From positions 151,331-215,330 of the IMG/VR virus record IMGVR_UViG_3300044997_001199: a stretch of 64,000 nt of DNA, one strand, 5' to 3'. The position numbers were made by a program, and so were the translations under genes. The DNA is from a virus. Below are positions 8,119 to 16,909 of the stretch, piece after piece. How positions within the stretch are numbered: the stretch's first letter is position 1; each line of letters opens with the position of its first letter. A model generated the notes under the pieces. It ran no database searches. It saw nothing but the letters and a program-made list of their open reading frames with translations, and was not told the origin of the DNA.

Positions 8119-9219
8119 TCAAACGTTGGGCAAGGCGTCATAGTCAATGGTGTCAGACATGACTCCTATAACATAGTTAGTTGACTCTGACTCCTGGAGC
8201 GCAGTTTGTTTCTTGTGAGTTTCCACGTGTTTGTTGAACCACGGTATGGGCGTTGACCGTGGTGCTGGTTCGTGATACTTGATTCCGATTTCTTTCAGCG
8301 CCAGAGAAGCAGTGTAATCAACAAAATCTTTGAGGATTGCAGCGTTGAGACCAATCACCGGTCCTTTGCTGAACAGATAGTCGGCCCAGACCTTTTCTTC
8401 GCGTATCACATCCAAATACATTTGATATACCTCGGATTCACACTCAACTCGTGCCTGAGCGAATCGAGGATCTTCCTTAACTGTTTGATTGATTATCCAG
8501 GCAGTCCAGTCTCGATGCAGTATTTCATCCTGCAGGATGAGACTGATGATATTGCCATTGCCGATGAAAATACGATTTTCTACCATGGCCAGACTGGTAG
8601 CAAATGATACCATGAAGCGGAATGCTTCTAGCCCATACGAAGCATTAAGAGCCAACCATATGGCCCGGATATGTTCTTTTTCTGTGACTGGTTCACCGAC
8701 CTCGCGGCGGCAGTTGATGACGTGCAGTCGGTCATAGTATTCACCGATGTTTGATGCCATGTTGACGATCTCTGCGGTGTCATGGATGGTATTGAACACA
8801 TCCCTGGGCACATTGTAGATGTTGCGGATGATGTGGCTGTAGCTACGACTGTGAATATTGGTTTCAAAAAATGTCCAATTGTAGACCAAACTTTCCAGTT
8901 CGGGAAGGCTCACAACCGGAGTGAAGATCTGGCTGGGTCCGCGACCTTGCAGACTGTCCAGTGCGGTCTGACGCAGGAGGTTGGAAGTAAAGATGTGTCG
9001 AACTGTGTCAGATGCATCCTTGAAATCTTGCCCGTCCTTGGTCAGAGAAATTTCCTCGGGTACCCAAAAGAATCCTCGTGCTTCCTGTTCAAACTTTTGC
9101 AGTTTATTGTACTTAACTTCTTCGACCCGCTGGATGGTTACTGGACCCTCCGGATCCAAGAACATCTTCCGATTTAGATAGTCAGTGCGTGTTTTTAAAT
9201 TGTATTGTTGTTGGCTCAT
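8119..9219 (-). CDS. nrdB: Ribonucleotide reductase class Ia beta subunit
   Basis: 366 residues, normal for NrdB. Di-iron and radical features can be followed: the LDSLQGR aspartate, the HSRSYSHI segment with the radical tyrosine, MVENRIFI, and QDEILHRDW. Compared with the E. coli protein, which has ExxH here, this one reads ETNIH, so one residue is inserted between the glutamate and histidine ligands. The ATG overlaps the nrdA stop (ATGA). It makes dNTPs with NrdA for phage replication. Confidence 0.95.
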   Translation of the reverse strand: MSQQQYNLKTRTDYLNRKMFLDPEGPVTIQRVEEVKYNKLQKFEQEARGFFWVPEEISLTKDGQDFKDASDTVRHIFTSNLLRQTALDSLQGRGPSQIFTPVVSLPELESLVYNWTFFETNIHSRSYSHIIRNIYNVPRDVFNTIHDTAEIVNMASNIGEYYDRLHVINCRREVGEPVTEKEHIRAIWLALNASYGLEAFRFMVSFATSLAMVENRIFIGNGNIISLILQDEILHRDWTAWIINQTVKEDPRFAQARVECESEVYQMYLDVIREEKVWADYLFSKGPVIGLNAAILKDFVDYTASLALKEIGIKYHEPAPRSTPIPWFNKHVETHKKQTALQESESTNYVIGVMSDTIDYDALPNV

Positions 9220-11537
9220 AATTTACAGGATTCGCATCCTTCCTCGTCGATATATTCGTTTGATACCGGCAGCAACGATACGTCATTGTCTGCGGCCTTG
9301 GCACCTTGTTTGTTAACTAGACTGTAATAAAACGTCTTGAGACCCCAGCGATGTGCCTGCATGAGATTGCTAGCGATCAAGGTCGTGGGCACTTTTCTTT
9401 CAGAAAACCAAGCCGGGTTGTAAAATGTATTGGTCGAAATCGATTGGTCCACGTAGGCAGCAAGCACCGCAGCAGTTTTGATATACCCGATACAATCTGT
9501 TTGTTCCCACATCAGTTGATAGCGATTTTTTAGCTTGTGATACTCAGGAACCACCTGGGTAAATGATCCTGCCTTACTTTCCTTGGTAGAAATCAGGCTC
9601 ATGGGCAGTTCGATACCGTTGGTGCTATTGATTACCACTGATGATGACTCCACTGGAGCAATGGCCATCAAAGTGGCATTTCTCACTCCGTGTTGCTTCA
9701 TCAGATCGCGCAAGGGTTCCCAATCCAACTCAGGTGCAAAATCGGTCAATTCGTTGACCGCTTTGGCTCGTAGTTCCCAGGGGAATTTGCCTTGCCCGTA
9801 GCGAGTGCGATCGCTGTGCCGGCAAGCGCCGCGTTCCCGGGCCAATTCCACTGTGGACTCAGTGAGATAGTATGCCTGATGCTCCATCCAGGTCTTGACC
9901 TCTTGAAGGGCATCACTTTCGCCGTAGCGCAGGTTTCGCTTGGCATGCCAGTAGGCCAAGTTGGTTATGCCGATGCCCAGCGGCTGGATTTCTTCGTTGC
10001 TGAGCTTGCTCTGAATGCTGAGAAAATCTTGATAATCTAAAATATTGCACAGACTGCGCTGTAGTATACGACAGGCCCGACGCATGTCTTCGGGGTTGCG
10101 AAATGCTCCCCAATTGATAGAGCCCAATGTACACAGGGCGATACGGCCTTCGGGGTCGTCCAGTCGTTTGAACGGCCGGGTGGGCAGCAGGATTTCGCAG
10201 CAGAGGTTGCTCTGATAAATGGTGTGGTATCCCGGATCAAACGGTCCTTGATTCATGACATTGTCAATGAATACCAGATAGATACGTCCAGTGTCAGTGC
10301 GTTCTTTGAGTATGCCGCCCTTGAAAACTTCCTCTGCACTCATGACCTTTTTTCTCAATTCTGGCCTGCGTTCGTATTGTTGATAGAGTTCTTCAAACAA
10401 CACAGTGTCGCGATAGAATGCTTCGTAGAGATCAGGTACTTCGTTGGGATCAAAGAATGTGATGTTTCCGCGATTGCGAAATCTACGCCAGAACATGGCA
10501 TTGAGTACCACTCCATAGTCCATGTGCCGCACACGGGTCTCCTCGGTTCCCTGGTTGTTCTTCAACACAATGAGATCATCAAACTGATAGTGCCAGATTG
10601 GGTAGAACACCGTGGCCGATGCATTACGGATACCGCCCTGGCTACAACTGCGTAGATCGCCGAACCATTTCTTTAAAAATGGAATCATGCCAGTGTGCAT
10701 GATTTCGCCGCCGCGAATGGGTGCGCCCAGTGGACGCAGGCGACCAATTTCCAGACCAATGCCAGCACGTTTGCTAGCATACTTGGCCATCATCTCGCCG
10801 CTGGCAAATATACTGTCAAGATCGTCGTCGCTGCGGATGAGCACACACGAACTGAACTGCTTGGTGGGGGTGCCCAGGCCGGCCAACACCGGGGTAGCAA
10901 GAGTAAACAGCCCATCACTGGCACAGTTATAGTATTCCTTGATGTATCGCATGCGCGACGAATTGGGTTCTTCTCGGTGAAACACTGTTGCTGCAGCGAT
11001 CATGTATCTGACTTGAGGAGTCTCGTAGATTTCTTTGGTGGCTCGATTGCGCACCAGATATTTTTCTATCAACTGCTCGATAGCAGCGTATGAGTACTGC
11101 TCGTCCTTGCTGTGATCAATCATGGTGTCCATGCGATCCCAGTCGTCTTCGTTGTACCATTCCACCAGGTCGGGAGTATAGAAACCCACTGCGATGTTGC
11201 GTTTTACGATTTCGTAGAGACGAGTCGGAGCATAGGTGCCATAGACATCTTTGCGCAGCATGGAAACTCTCTGTTTGCCTGCTACATATTGATAATTGGT
11301 ATGTCCAACATCGGGATTGGCTTCCACATCAATAAGATCCACGATGGCTCGTAGCGTGATTCCGTCGATTTCGCGTGTAGAAATGCCATCATAGAAGTGC
11401 AACTGTGCCTTGATTTCGATCATTGACTGACTGACATCTGCTGTTCCTGCACAGACCTTGGCAATCTGTGCCTGCCACTTTTCCAGTGCCAAGGGTTCAC
11501 GTTGCCCGCTGCGTTTGACAACAGTTATGTTTTTCAT
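9216..11537 (-). CDS. nrdA: Ribonucleotide reductase class Ia alpha subunit
   Basis: 773 residues from the ATG at 11537, chosen because AAGGAAAAA precedes it; the frame is open further upstream to 11582. An ATP-cone lies at the N-terminus (KRSGQREPLALEKWQAQIAK). Catalytic parts are visible: FSSCVLI, NLCCEILLPTR (the Asn-Cys-Glu triad), ALCTLGSIN, and the C-terminal redox pair CESC (GCESCKL). It reduces ribonucleoside diphosphates together with NrdB. The tail cysteines are served by a glutaredoxin encoded in the same unit. Confidence 0.96.
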   Translation of the reverse strand: MKNITVVKRSGQREPLALEKWQAQIAKVCAGTADVSQSMIEIKAQLHFYDGISTREIDGITLRAIVDLIDVEANPDVGHTNYQYVAGKQRVSMLRKDVYGTYAPTRLYEIVKRNIAVGFYTPDLVEWYNEDDWDRMDTMIDHSKDEQYSYAAIEQLIEKYLVRNRATKEIYETPQVRYMIAAATVFHREEPNSSRMRYIKEYYNCASDGLFTLATPVLAGLGTPTKQFSSCVLIRSDDDLDSIFASGEMMAKYASKRAGIGLEIGRLRPLGAPIRGGEIMHTGMIPFLKKWFGDLRSCSQGGIRNASATVFYPIWHYQFDDLIVLKNNQGTEETRVRHMDYGVVLNAMFWRRFRNRGNITFFDPNEVPDLYEAFYRDTVLFEELYQQYERRPELRKKVMSAEEVFKGGILKERTDTGRIYLVFIDNVMNQGPFDPGYHTIYQSNLCCEILLPTRPFKRLDDPEGRIALCTLGSINWGAFRNPEDMRRACRILQRSLCNILDYQDFLSIQSKLSNEEIQPLGIGITNLAYWHAKRNLRYGESDALQEVKTWMEHQAYYLTESTVELARERGACRHSDRTRYGQGKFPWELRAKAVNELTDFAPELDWEPLRDLMKQHGVRNATLMAIAPVESSSVVINSTNGIELPMSLISTKESKAGSFTQVVPEYHKLKNRYQLMWEQTDCIGYIKTAAVLAAYVDQSISTNTFYNPAWFSERKVPTTLIASNLMQAHRWGLKTFYYSLVNKQGAKAADNDVSLLPVSNEYIDEEGCESCKL

Positions 11538-11544
11538 TTTTTCC

Positions 11545-11970
11545 TTAGGTAATGCGTTTGACAATATCTTGTTGGGTGACACTGCGTTTAGTGGTCGGAC
11601 GATCTGGGCAGATATTTACGATGGTATCTGCTTCCCAATTAAGTGCATATTTTTCTTTATGCAGCAGGACTAAATTGTCCGCACCCACTTCAACCAATTT
11701 CGCATCCACGATGTCATTTCTTTCTAACATTGCTAGAGTATACATGATTCCCAAGCCTCTAGCAACATTGCAATATATGTTGTCCTGCAATAGTTGCCAG
11801 GGATTTGGCCATTCCCGCCGATCGTCCCAGTGTAGGTAGTAGGTGGTCCACGGGGCCCGGAACCACCAGTGATTCACACGGGCGAGACAGGATTCTAACT
11901 CAAGATCTAAGACCGTGGCACGTAGTTGTGCCCAGTCCGTGAGTCTGGACGTGAAATCAGTGTGCCACAT
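11545..11970 (-). CDS. Conserved phage protein, unknown function
   Basis: 141 residues rich in Trp and Arg in the first half (NHWWFRAPWTTYYLHWDDRR), then helical (NIYCNVARGLGIMYTLAML). No enzyme motif is recognised. It sits between the tail spike gene and nrdA, with TGATG overlap to the spike gene, so it may be a chaperone or partner for tail assembly; this is only context. Confidence 0.7.
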   Translation of the reverse strand: MWHTDFTSRLTDWAQLRATVLDLELESCLARVNHWWFRAPWTTYYLHWDDRREWPNPWQLLQDNIYCNVARGLGIMYTLAMLERNDIVDAKLVEVGADNLVLLHKEKYALNWEADTIVNICPDRPTTKRSVTQQDIVKRIT

Positions 11971-13778
11971 CAGGCCAGATGGTTTAAACTGTAGTAGATA
12001 ATACCACTGGTTCCAGTCGACGATGCACTGTAGAAAACTGTTGTCACATTTCCTGCGATCGGATCATATGATTCAGAAACTGATAGTTGTACCTGTGGGT
12101 CCAAATTCTCAACATAATCGTCGCTGTAGGTTGCCACCGCCAGAGAACTGTCATCTGCACTGCCGCCCACTGATGTGAGTGTTCCGGTGCGTACGCAGCC
12201 TAGCTCTCCAATGGTTCGAGTTATGGTATAATCCATACGGAAAGCCAGGAACCCACCATTGGCCACTGATCTGTCCAATGATACTGCAAACAGTGTCTGA
12301 TCCGTGGCTCCATCTGTTATTGTTGCTTGCTGTCCGGATTCTCGTACATAGGACCCCATCTGTATGTACTGCCCGCCCGATGTAACGATGCTGGTAGGAA
12401 TCGTCACATCAAACAGATAGATCCTGGGGTATCCTGGACTTATCTGTGTTTGTGCGACTGTGCGCTGGAAAGTGTCGCCCAGGCTGATGTTGTCATTGGC
12501 ATTGATAGAGATTATCGGTGTGGCAGGATTGGCATTGCCAAAGAAATGGTTGCCCACATCGTAAAATGTGTTGTAGGCCGTGGCATTGAACGAACAATTT
12601 TCAATAATCACGCCTTCCTCATAGATGTTGTCAAAAATGTTTTGTACGATCCGGAATCCAGTGGGGCCGCCGTTGACCGGAGCCGCGTCACCCAGCACTA
12701 TGCCCTGGTATAGAGTATCAAACTGACCGTTGCTCACTGTGACACCGTGTGTGGCCTGATCGGTGTTGATCGCATAAGTGACTCCGACAAATCGACACTT
12801 GTCAAGAATGACCTGTCGGCAAGTACGAGCAGATGTGCTCGAAAAACGCACCGCAGCTAGATCTTCGGTAGCAGTGCCAAGCGATGACTGATCCAGCGGG
12901 CCTTGAAAATCCACACTGTCCAGATAAATCTGATCGATCTGTTCCAGCAAACATATGTTATGAGAAACCGACGAGTCGTTTCCACTGGTCGCAGTGCGCA
13001 GTGCCATGCTAGAAATTTCCACATTGGTAGGATAAGTGGCACCGGCCAGACCGATGTTGACCCCGGTCTGTTGTTTGCTGTCTGTGGTGCGAACCACATA
13101 TTCCGGCAATGAAACCGGCGACCAGTACTCTGTATCGTTGAGCAAGATTCCAGTGGCCGGGACCGGCGACGTGCTACGATAATAGTTGTCCAGCTCGTCA
13201 GCTACCAGCACACCTCCTGCGTAGGCAGTGTTGGCAGCCCAAAGAACGACTTCAAAACTGATGATAGAACTGCTAGCGCCTTCGCCGTAGAGTTTGGCAT
13301 AGGGCGGAATCAACAGAGTATTGGAAATCTTGTAGGTTCCGGCCGGAAAAAACAAACTGCGACGAATCTGAGTGTTGGATTGCACACAGTATAACTGGAA
13401 CAGTGCGCGATTAATGGCTGCGGTGTCATCTGTAGCCCCATCGCCGCGCGCACCAAAATCGGTCACGATGGCATAACTATCCAGCCGACTCTGTAGACTC
13501 TGGCTGATTGGCGTGCCCGGGGTGGGTCCAGTTTGCGCTGTGTACCCTGCTGCATCGCCTCGGTAGGTATAGGCCGTGGTAAATGCCAACAGGTCAGAAA
13601 ATTCCGTGAGAATTTCGGTATTTCCGACCACCGGGGCACCTTCGGCCAGAGTACCGTTGCCGATGTAGAGACGGCGCTGATCCACAGCCCAGCCAAGCTC
13701 TGCGCCGGCCAACGGTTGTGGAAGGTCTTCCTCTAGACCTTTGCGTTGGGTGATTCTACTTACTTGTACTATTGCCAC
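11970..13778 (-). CDS. Tail spike/fibre with pectate-lyase-type beta helix
   Basis: 602 residues starting at GTG (13778), with AAGGA 8 bases before it. The N-terminus (LAGAELGWAVDQRRLYIGNG) is of the kind that attaches phage fibre proteins to the particle. Residues from about 105 onward carry the entry motif of the pectate-lyase-3 family, VTDFGARGDGATDDTAAIN, followed by FFPAGTYKIS and right-handed beta-helix repeats. Such proteins bind or cleave surface polysaccharide and set host range. Enzymatic activity cannot be judged from the sequence alone. Confidence 0.85.
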   Translation of the reverse strand: MAIVQVSRITQRKGLEEDLPQPLAGAELGWAVDQRRLYIGNGTLAEGAPVVGNTEILTEFSDLLAFTTAYTYRGDAAGYTAQTGPTPGTPISQSLQSRLDSYAIVTDFGARGDGATDDTAAINRALFQLYCVQSNTQIRRSLFFPAGTYKISNTLLIPPYAKLYGEGASSSIISFEVVLWAANTAYAGGVLVADELDNYYRSTSPVPATGILLNDTEYWSPVSLPEYVVRTTDSKQQTGVNIGLAGATYPTNVEISSMALRTATSGNDSSVSHNICLLEQIDQIYLDSVDFQGPLDQSSLGTATEDLAAVRFSSTSARTCRQVILDKCRFVGVTYAINTDQATHGVTVSNGQFDTLYQGIVLGDAAPVNGGPTGFRIVQNIFDNIYEEGVIIENCSFNATAYNTFYDVGNHFFGNANPATPIISINANDNISLGDTFQRTVAQTQISPGYPRIYLFDVTIPTSIVTSGGQYIQMGSYVRESGQQATITDGATDQTLFAVSLDRSVANGGFLAFRMDYTITRTIGELGCVRTGTLTSVGGSADDSSLAVATYSDDYVENLDPQVQLSVSESYDPIAGNVTTVFYSASSTGTSGIIYYSLNHLA

Positions 13779-13797
13779 AATGGTGTTCCTTGAACGA

Positions 13798-14541
13798 TCA
13801 CATATTTAGTATGTAGTATTGTTCGACTCTTTTCCACCAGGCCCGAGTCCAGTGTTGAAATTCGGCACCTTCAATTACCCACTGCTGATACTGAGGCGGG
13901 GTGCTGTAAACTCCTGATTGAGTTTCTGTGGGCTTTACACACATCAGGATCACTCCGCGTTGTATGTGTGTGCCATGGATTTCGTTGTGCGCTTCGGCAT
14001 AGGCCGCCAGTTGCAGTTTGTAATCGTCGATCCATTCCTCGCGCTTGGGACGATTGCTTTGTTTAAAATCCATGATGGCCGGTGTGCCTTGGTGCAGACC
14101 CACGCAATCAGTGGTACCTGCGTAAACCCGAGGAAAATACAAAGGAACTTCTATGCCCCAATATTCTGTGACTTGACTGAGTCCGTGTTCTATCACGGTC
14201 TGTGCCATGTCGTGGCTGGGCCACGAAAACGGATTTGGTCCTCGCTCTTTCATGGCACCGTTGCGAACATAGTGCTCGAGATAGGTGTGCATGCGAGTGC
14301 CGCGATTGGCTGCTTCTGTGGTTATGGCCTGTGCCTGTGCATGACCCACGCGATCGCGCCAGGCTTGCAAGGCTTGGCGTTTTTTCTCGGGTTGTGTGCG
14401 ATCAAGAATGGTAGTGACCGAGGGCAATCGATCGCCAGTGGGAGTAGCGTATAGGCGCTGCCCGTTGACTGTTTCTCGAGTTAGTGCCTGATAATCAAAT
14501 TTTGTGGCGATCAAACGGAAAAACTTTCTCCACAGCCACAT
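13798..14541 (-). CDS. PD-(D/E)XK superfamily nuclease
   Basis: Up to 247 residues; a TTG at 14514 that overlaps the iscA stop is an alternative start. The C-terminal half has the RecB/Cas4-type core: AGTTDCVGL, then PAIMDFKQSNRPK (the D..ExK-like strand, here DFK) and YKLQLAAYAEAHNE with the QxxxY helix. Similar proteins in T4-like marine phages are thought to process DNA ends or degrade host DNA. Role inferred from family. Confidence 0.8.
   Translation of the reverse strand: MWLWRKFFRLIATKFDYQALTRETVNGQRLYATPTGDRLPSVTTILDRTQPEKKRQALQAWRDRVGHAQAQAITTEAANRGTRMHTYLEHYVRNGAMKERGPNPFSWPSHDMAQTVIEHGLSQVTEYWGIEVPLYFPRVYAGTTDCVGLHQGTPAIMDFKQSNRPKREEWIDDYKLQLAAYAEAHNEIHGTHIQRGVILMCVKPTETQSGVYSTPPQYQQWVIEGAEFQHWTRAWWKRVEQYYILNM
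13803..13809 (-). promoter_or_regulatory. Late promoter-like CTAAATA before the tail spike gene
   Basis: The minus strand reads ACTAAATATG about 24 bases before the GTG at 13778, inside the 3' end of the nuclease gene. It matches the CTAAATA variant found before several other genes here. Confidence 0.45.
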
Positions 14542-14837
14542 CTGGCACTTTCATTGGGGTTAATAAACTCAAACCCTTCATTTAATCCCTTTTTAGTCCA
14601 GTCCATGGTCAGGCCCTGGAGGTACACCAGGCTTTTACCATCGGCCCAGACTGAAACTCCATGACTTTCATAATGAAAATGGTCACAGGTGGTGGGTGAG
14701 TGGTCCACATACTCCAGAGTGTATGCCAGGCCAGAGCAGCCAGTGGTTCTTACTCCAACCAAGATACCTAGACCTTTACCTCTTTTATCCAGGGATTCTC
14801 TGACCTTTGCAGCGGCTGTTTCAGTTAAAGAAATCAT
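14511..14837 (-). CDS. iscA: A-type Fe-S carrier protein (IscA/ErpA family)
   Basis: 108 residues. The three cluster-binding cysteines are present: C34 in TTGCSGLAY and C100/C102 in CGCGESF at the C-terminus. A-type carriers accept Fe-S clusters from IscU and pass them on to apo-enzymes. The start at 14837 overlaps the iscU stop by one base (TAATG), so the two are co-translated. The frame is open upstream, but IscA homology starts at MISLTETAA. Confidence 0.94.
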   Translation of the reverse strand: MISLTETAAAKVRESLDKRGKGLGILVGVRTTGCSGLAYTLEYVDHSPTTCDHFHYESHGVSVWADGKSLVYLQGLTMDWTKKGLNEGFEFINPNESARCGCGESFSV

Positions 14838-15211
14838 TAATGTTTTTTTCGATAATCGGTTATAGCAGCTCGGATCGCGTCTTCGGCAAGAATCGAGCAA
14901 TGTATTTTAACTGGAGGGAGTGCAAGATGTTCGGCGATTTCAGTATTCTTGATAGTTGCTGCTTGGTCCAGAGTCTTACCTTTGACCCACTCCGTAACGA
15001 GTGATGAACTTGCGATAGCCGAGCCGCAGCCATAGGTCTTGAATTTCGCATCAGTGATTACTCCATCCTCTACTTTGATCTGCAGTTTCATGACATCGCC
15101 GCAGGCCGGCGCACCTACCATGCCGGTTCCTACTCCTGCTTCGTCCGTGTCAAACGTGCCCACGTTTCGGGGATTCTCATAATGATCAATGACTTTTTCT
15201 GAATATGCCAT
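14837..15211 (-). CDS. iscU: Fe-S cluster scaffold protein IscU
   Basis: 124 residues with all key residues: C37 (GAPACGDV) with D39, C62 (TYGCGSAIA) and C105 (KIHCSILAEDA), plus the LPPVK chaperone-recognition motif at about 98-102. In bacteria IscU assembles 2Fe-2S clusters and HscA (Hsp70) binds LPPVK. No cysteine desulfurase is visible here, so the phage protein probably works with host IscS. A late promoter lies about 65 bases upstream. Fe-S scaffolds are known as auxiliary genes in marine phages. Confidence 0.95.
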   Translation of the reverse strand: MAYSEKVIDHYENPRNVGTFDTDEAGVGTGMVGAPACGDVMKLQIKVEDGVITDAKFKTYGCGSAIASSSLVTEWVKGKTLDQAATIKNTEIAEHLALPPVKIHCSILAEDAIRAAITDYRKKH

Positions 15212-15275
15212 CGTATTCTCCTATACCAAATAGTAAACAACTTGTCATGAGTTGTCAAGGGGATTTGAGCATGGA

Positions 15276-15283
15276 TATTTATG
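15276..15283 (-). promoter_or_regulatory. Late promoter CATAAATA upstream of iscU-iscA
   Basis: The minus strand reads ATCATAAATATCC in the gap between iscU and the small membrane-protein gene, 65 bases before the iscU ATG. A ribosome site (AGGAGAATACG) precedes the ATG itself. Confidence 0.6.
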
Positions 15284-15337
15284 ATGCCCATGCTCTGTGT
15301 GTTGAGCATCAAAACCCGACTCGGAATCGTGTTTGTT

Positions 15338-15448
15338 TTATTTTTGCCAGAGCGTCTTGAGACGATCAGTCCAGGGCCTGGCCCAGGGAGGTTGTGGCCA
15401 ATGCCATCCTGCAACGATACCAACGATCAACCAAAATAACCACGACAT
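15338..15448 (-). CDS. 36-residue membrane peptide
   Basis: A short gene starting MSWLFWLIVGIVAGWHW, which is one transmembrane helix followed by a proline- and basic-rich tail (ARPWTDRLKTLWQK). AAAAAGGAG 7 bases before the ATG is one of the stronger ribosome sites in the area and supports translation. It begins 2 bases after the end of the gene upstream. Possible roles include lysis or membrane targeting; nothing decides between them. Confidence 0.65.
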   Translation of the reverse strand: MSWLFWLIVGIVAGWHWPQPPWARPWTDRLKTLWQK

Positions 15449-15449
15449 A

Positions 15450-15794
15450 TCAATCTCCTTTTTTAGAGGCCCGCTTGGCCATGCGTGACACAATATCCCG
15501 GGCCTTGTCCACCGGCATTTTGACATCGGTGGATTCGCCGCCTTTGAATACCACGACTCCTGACGCAGGATTCAACGGTTCCAACACATTGCTGAGAGGT
15601 GGCCGAGATATCATGTCACCAAGATTCGAGGCAGTGACGTTGATACCCAGCTGCCGAGCCATGTTTATAAACGCTATCTGACTTATGTGTTTTTTGGTTG
15701 CAGTATCTTGGGCACGCCCTGCCAAAAATTCAACCAGACCCAGTAACTTGGCCGTTTCGGGATCCATGCCGAAATCGACTTCCAGTATGAGCAT
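15450..15794 (-). CDS. Conserved phage protein, unknown function
   Basis: 114 residues, helical N-terminus (DPETAKLLGLVEFLAGRAQD), then KKHISQIAFINMARQLGINV and a basic C-terminus (RMAKRASKKGD). The gene lies between a repeat-containing virion-like protein and the membrane peptide, with 2-base gaps on both sides, so the three are probably one transcript. I do not recognise the family. Confidence 0.7.
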   Translation of the reverse strand: MLILEVDFGMDPETAKLLGLVEFLAGRAQDTATKKHISQIAFINMARQLGINVTASNLGDMISRPPLSNVLEPLNPASGVVVFKGGESTDVKMPVDKARDIVSRMAKRASKKGD

Positions 15795-15796
15795 GT

Positions 15797-16909
15797 TTAT
15801 CTGCGAGCTCGACCCAGCGTGCCTTTGGTGCCCATGGACTTTCCGTCAGCAGGCTCTTCCGTGTCCAGATCAGTGTCCACAGCAAGGTCCATGCTGTTGT
15901 CAGGAGGCATGGACATGTTGGTGTTGCCGGCGTCCATGGCTGCGTCCAAGGTCGGCGTCGCTGGCTGTTGTCCTGTGACAATCCCCAAGGCCACTTCCAA
16001 CTGTTGTTTGGCAGCCTGTAGGTTTTTTACTAGACCAGTCAGTGCCGCAGTGGCATCGGTATTGAATTGATTGGCCTGATCCATGCCGGTTTGGTTACGT
16101 ATAGAATCTACCAAGGCCGGTAATTCTTTGAACTGCATCTCAGTGGTGTCCTCCAGCATGCCTTGCATCTTGTCTACCATGTCCTGAGCGGCCAGCACTA
16201 CCTGTGCTTGCTGCACTTCGCTTTCGTTGAGAGTGCGATAGGCACTGCGCAGGCGGTTTTCTTGTTGCATCAACGCAGCACTGACCACGAGTTTTTGTTC
16301 GTCGGGGCTGAGGGTTTGACCACTCTGGCTCTTCTTGAGCGCAGCAGCCAATTTGGGATCCTTGACGTTGACCGCAGGCTTGGCAGCAGCAGGCTTGGCC
16401 GCGGCCGAACCTGATGATTGGGCAGAGGTAGCCGCACCTGTGGTAGGTACCATTTCTTCACGGATTTCTTGTTGCATCAACGCAGCACTGACCACGAGTT
16501 TTTGTTCGTCGGGGCTGAGGGTTTGACCACTCTGGCTCTTCTTGAGCGCAGCAGCCAATTTGGGATCCTTGACGTTGACCGCAGGCTTGGCAGCAGCAGG
16601 CTTGGCTGCGGCCGAACCTGATGATTGGGCAGAGGTAGCCGCACCTGTGGTAGGTACCATTTCTTCACGGACTCGACTGGCCAACGCAGTTTCCATCACT
16701 ACCAACTTGAGATATGCCGGGTCCTGCTCACGAAAATGATGAATCACAGTTTGTTTGTGTTCTTGCATGAGACCCCGCACGCGATCTAACATCTGGCAGG
16801 CCTGGCGCAGCGTCAGCTGGTCAAATGCGATACGAGTCCCAAAGTGATTTTCAAATACCTTGGTAGCATGGCACACTGGATCAGACGCAGCGAGTTCTTG
16901 CAGTTTCAT
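15797..16909 (-). CDS. Helical protein with 69-residue tandem duplication
   Basis: 370 residues, mostly helical. The middle contains two almost identical 69-residue blocks, each with an Ala/Lys/Pro linker (SGSAAAKPAAAKPAVNV) and a helical part (LKKSQSGQTLSPDEQKLVVS). The C-terminus is acidic and Met/Asp rich. A ribosome site (GAGGA) and a CTAAATA late element precede the ATG. The function is unknown; composition resembles phage scaffold or core proteins, but that is a guess. Confidence 0.75.
   Translation of the reverse strand: MKLQELAASDPVCHATKVFENHFGTRIAFDQLTLRQACQMLDRVRGLMQEHKQTVIHHFREQDPAYLKLVVMETALASRVREEMVPTTGAATSAQSSGSAAAKPAAAKPAVNVKDPKLAAALKKSQSGQTLSPDEQKLVVSAALMQQEIREEMVPTTGAATSAQSSGSAAAKPAAAKPAVNVKDPKLAAALKKSQSGQTLSPDEQKLVVSAALMQQENRLRSAYRTLNESEVQQAQVVLAAQDMVDKMQGMLEDTTEMQFKELPALVDSIRNQTGMDQANQFNTDATAALTGLVKNLQAAKQQLEVALGIVTGQQPATPTLDAAMDAGNTNMSMPPDNSMDLAVDTDLDTEEPADGKSMGTKGTLGRARR
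16258..16671 (-). repeat. 207-base tandem duplication
   Basis: Bases 16258-16464 and 16465-16671 are identical apart from one change (C at 16400, T at 16607). The unit is 69 codons, so the frame is kept. The near identity shows that the duplication is very recent or is held by ongoing recombination. Confidence 0.97.

Noticed and set aside
15338-15526. 62-codon form of the membrane peptide gene
   Set aside because: The upstream part overlaps the previous gene and has no ribosome site; the strong AAAAAGGAG supports the 36-codon form.
16258-16671. CRISPR array or insertion sequence
   Set aside because: The repeats are two in-frame 207-base coding copies without spacers, inverted ends or transposase. 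No CRISPR array is seen anywhere in the window.
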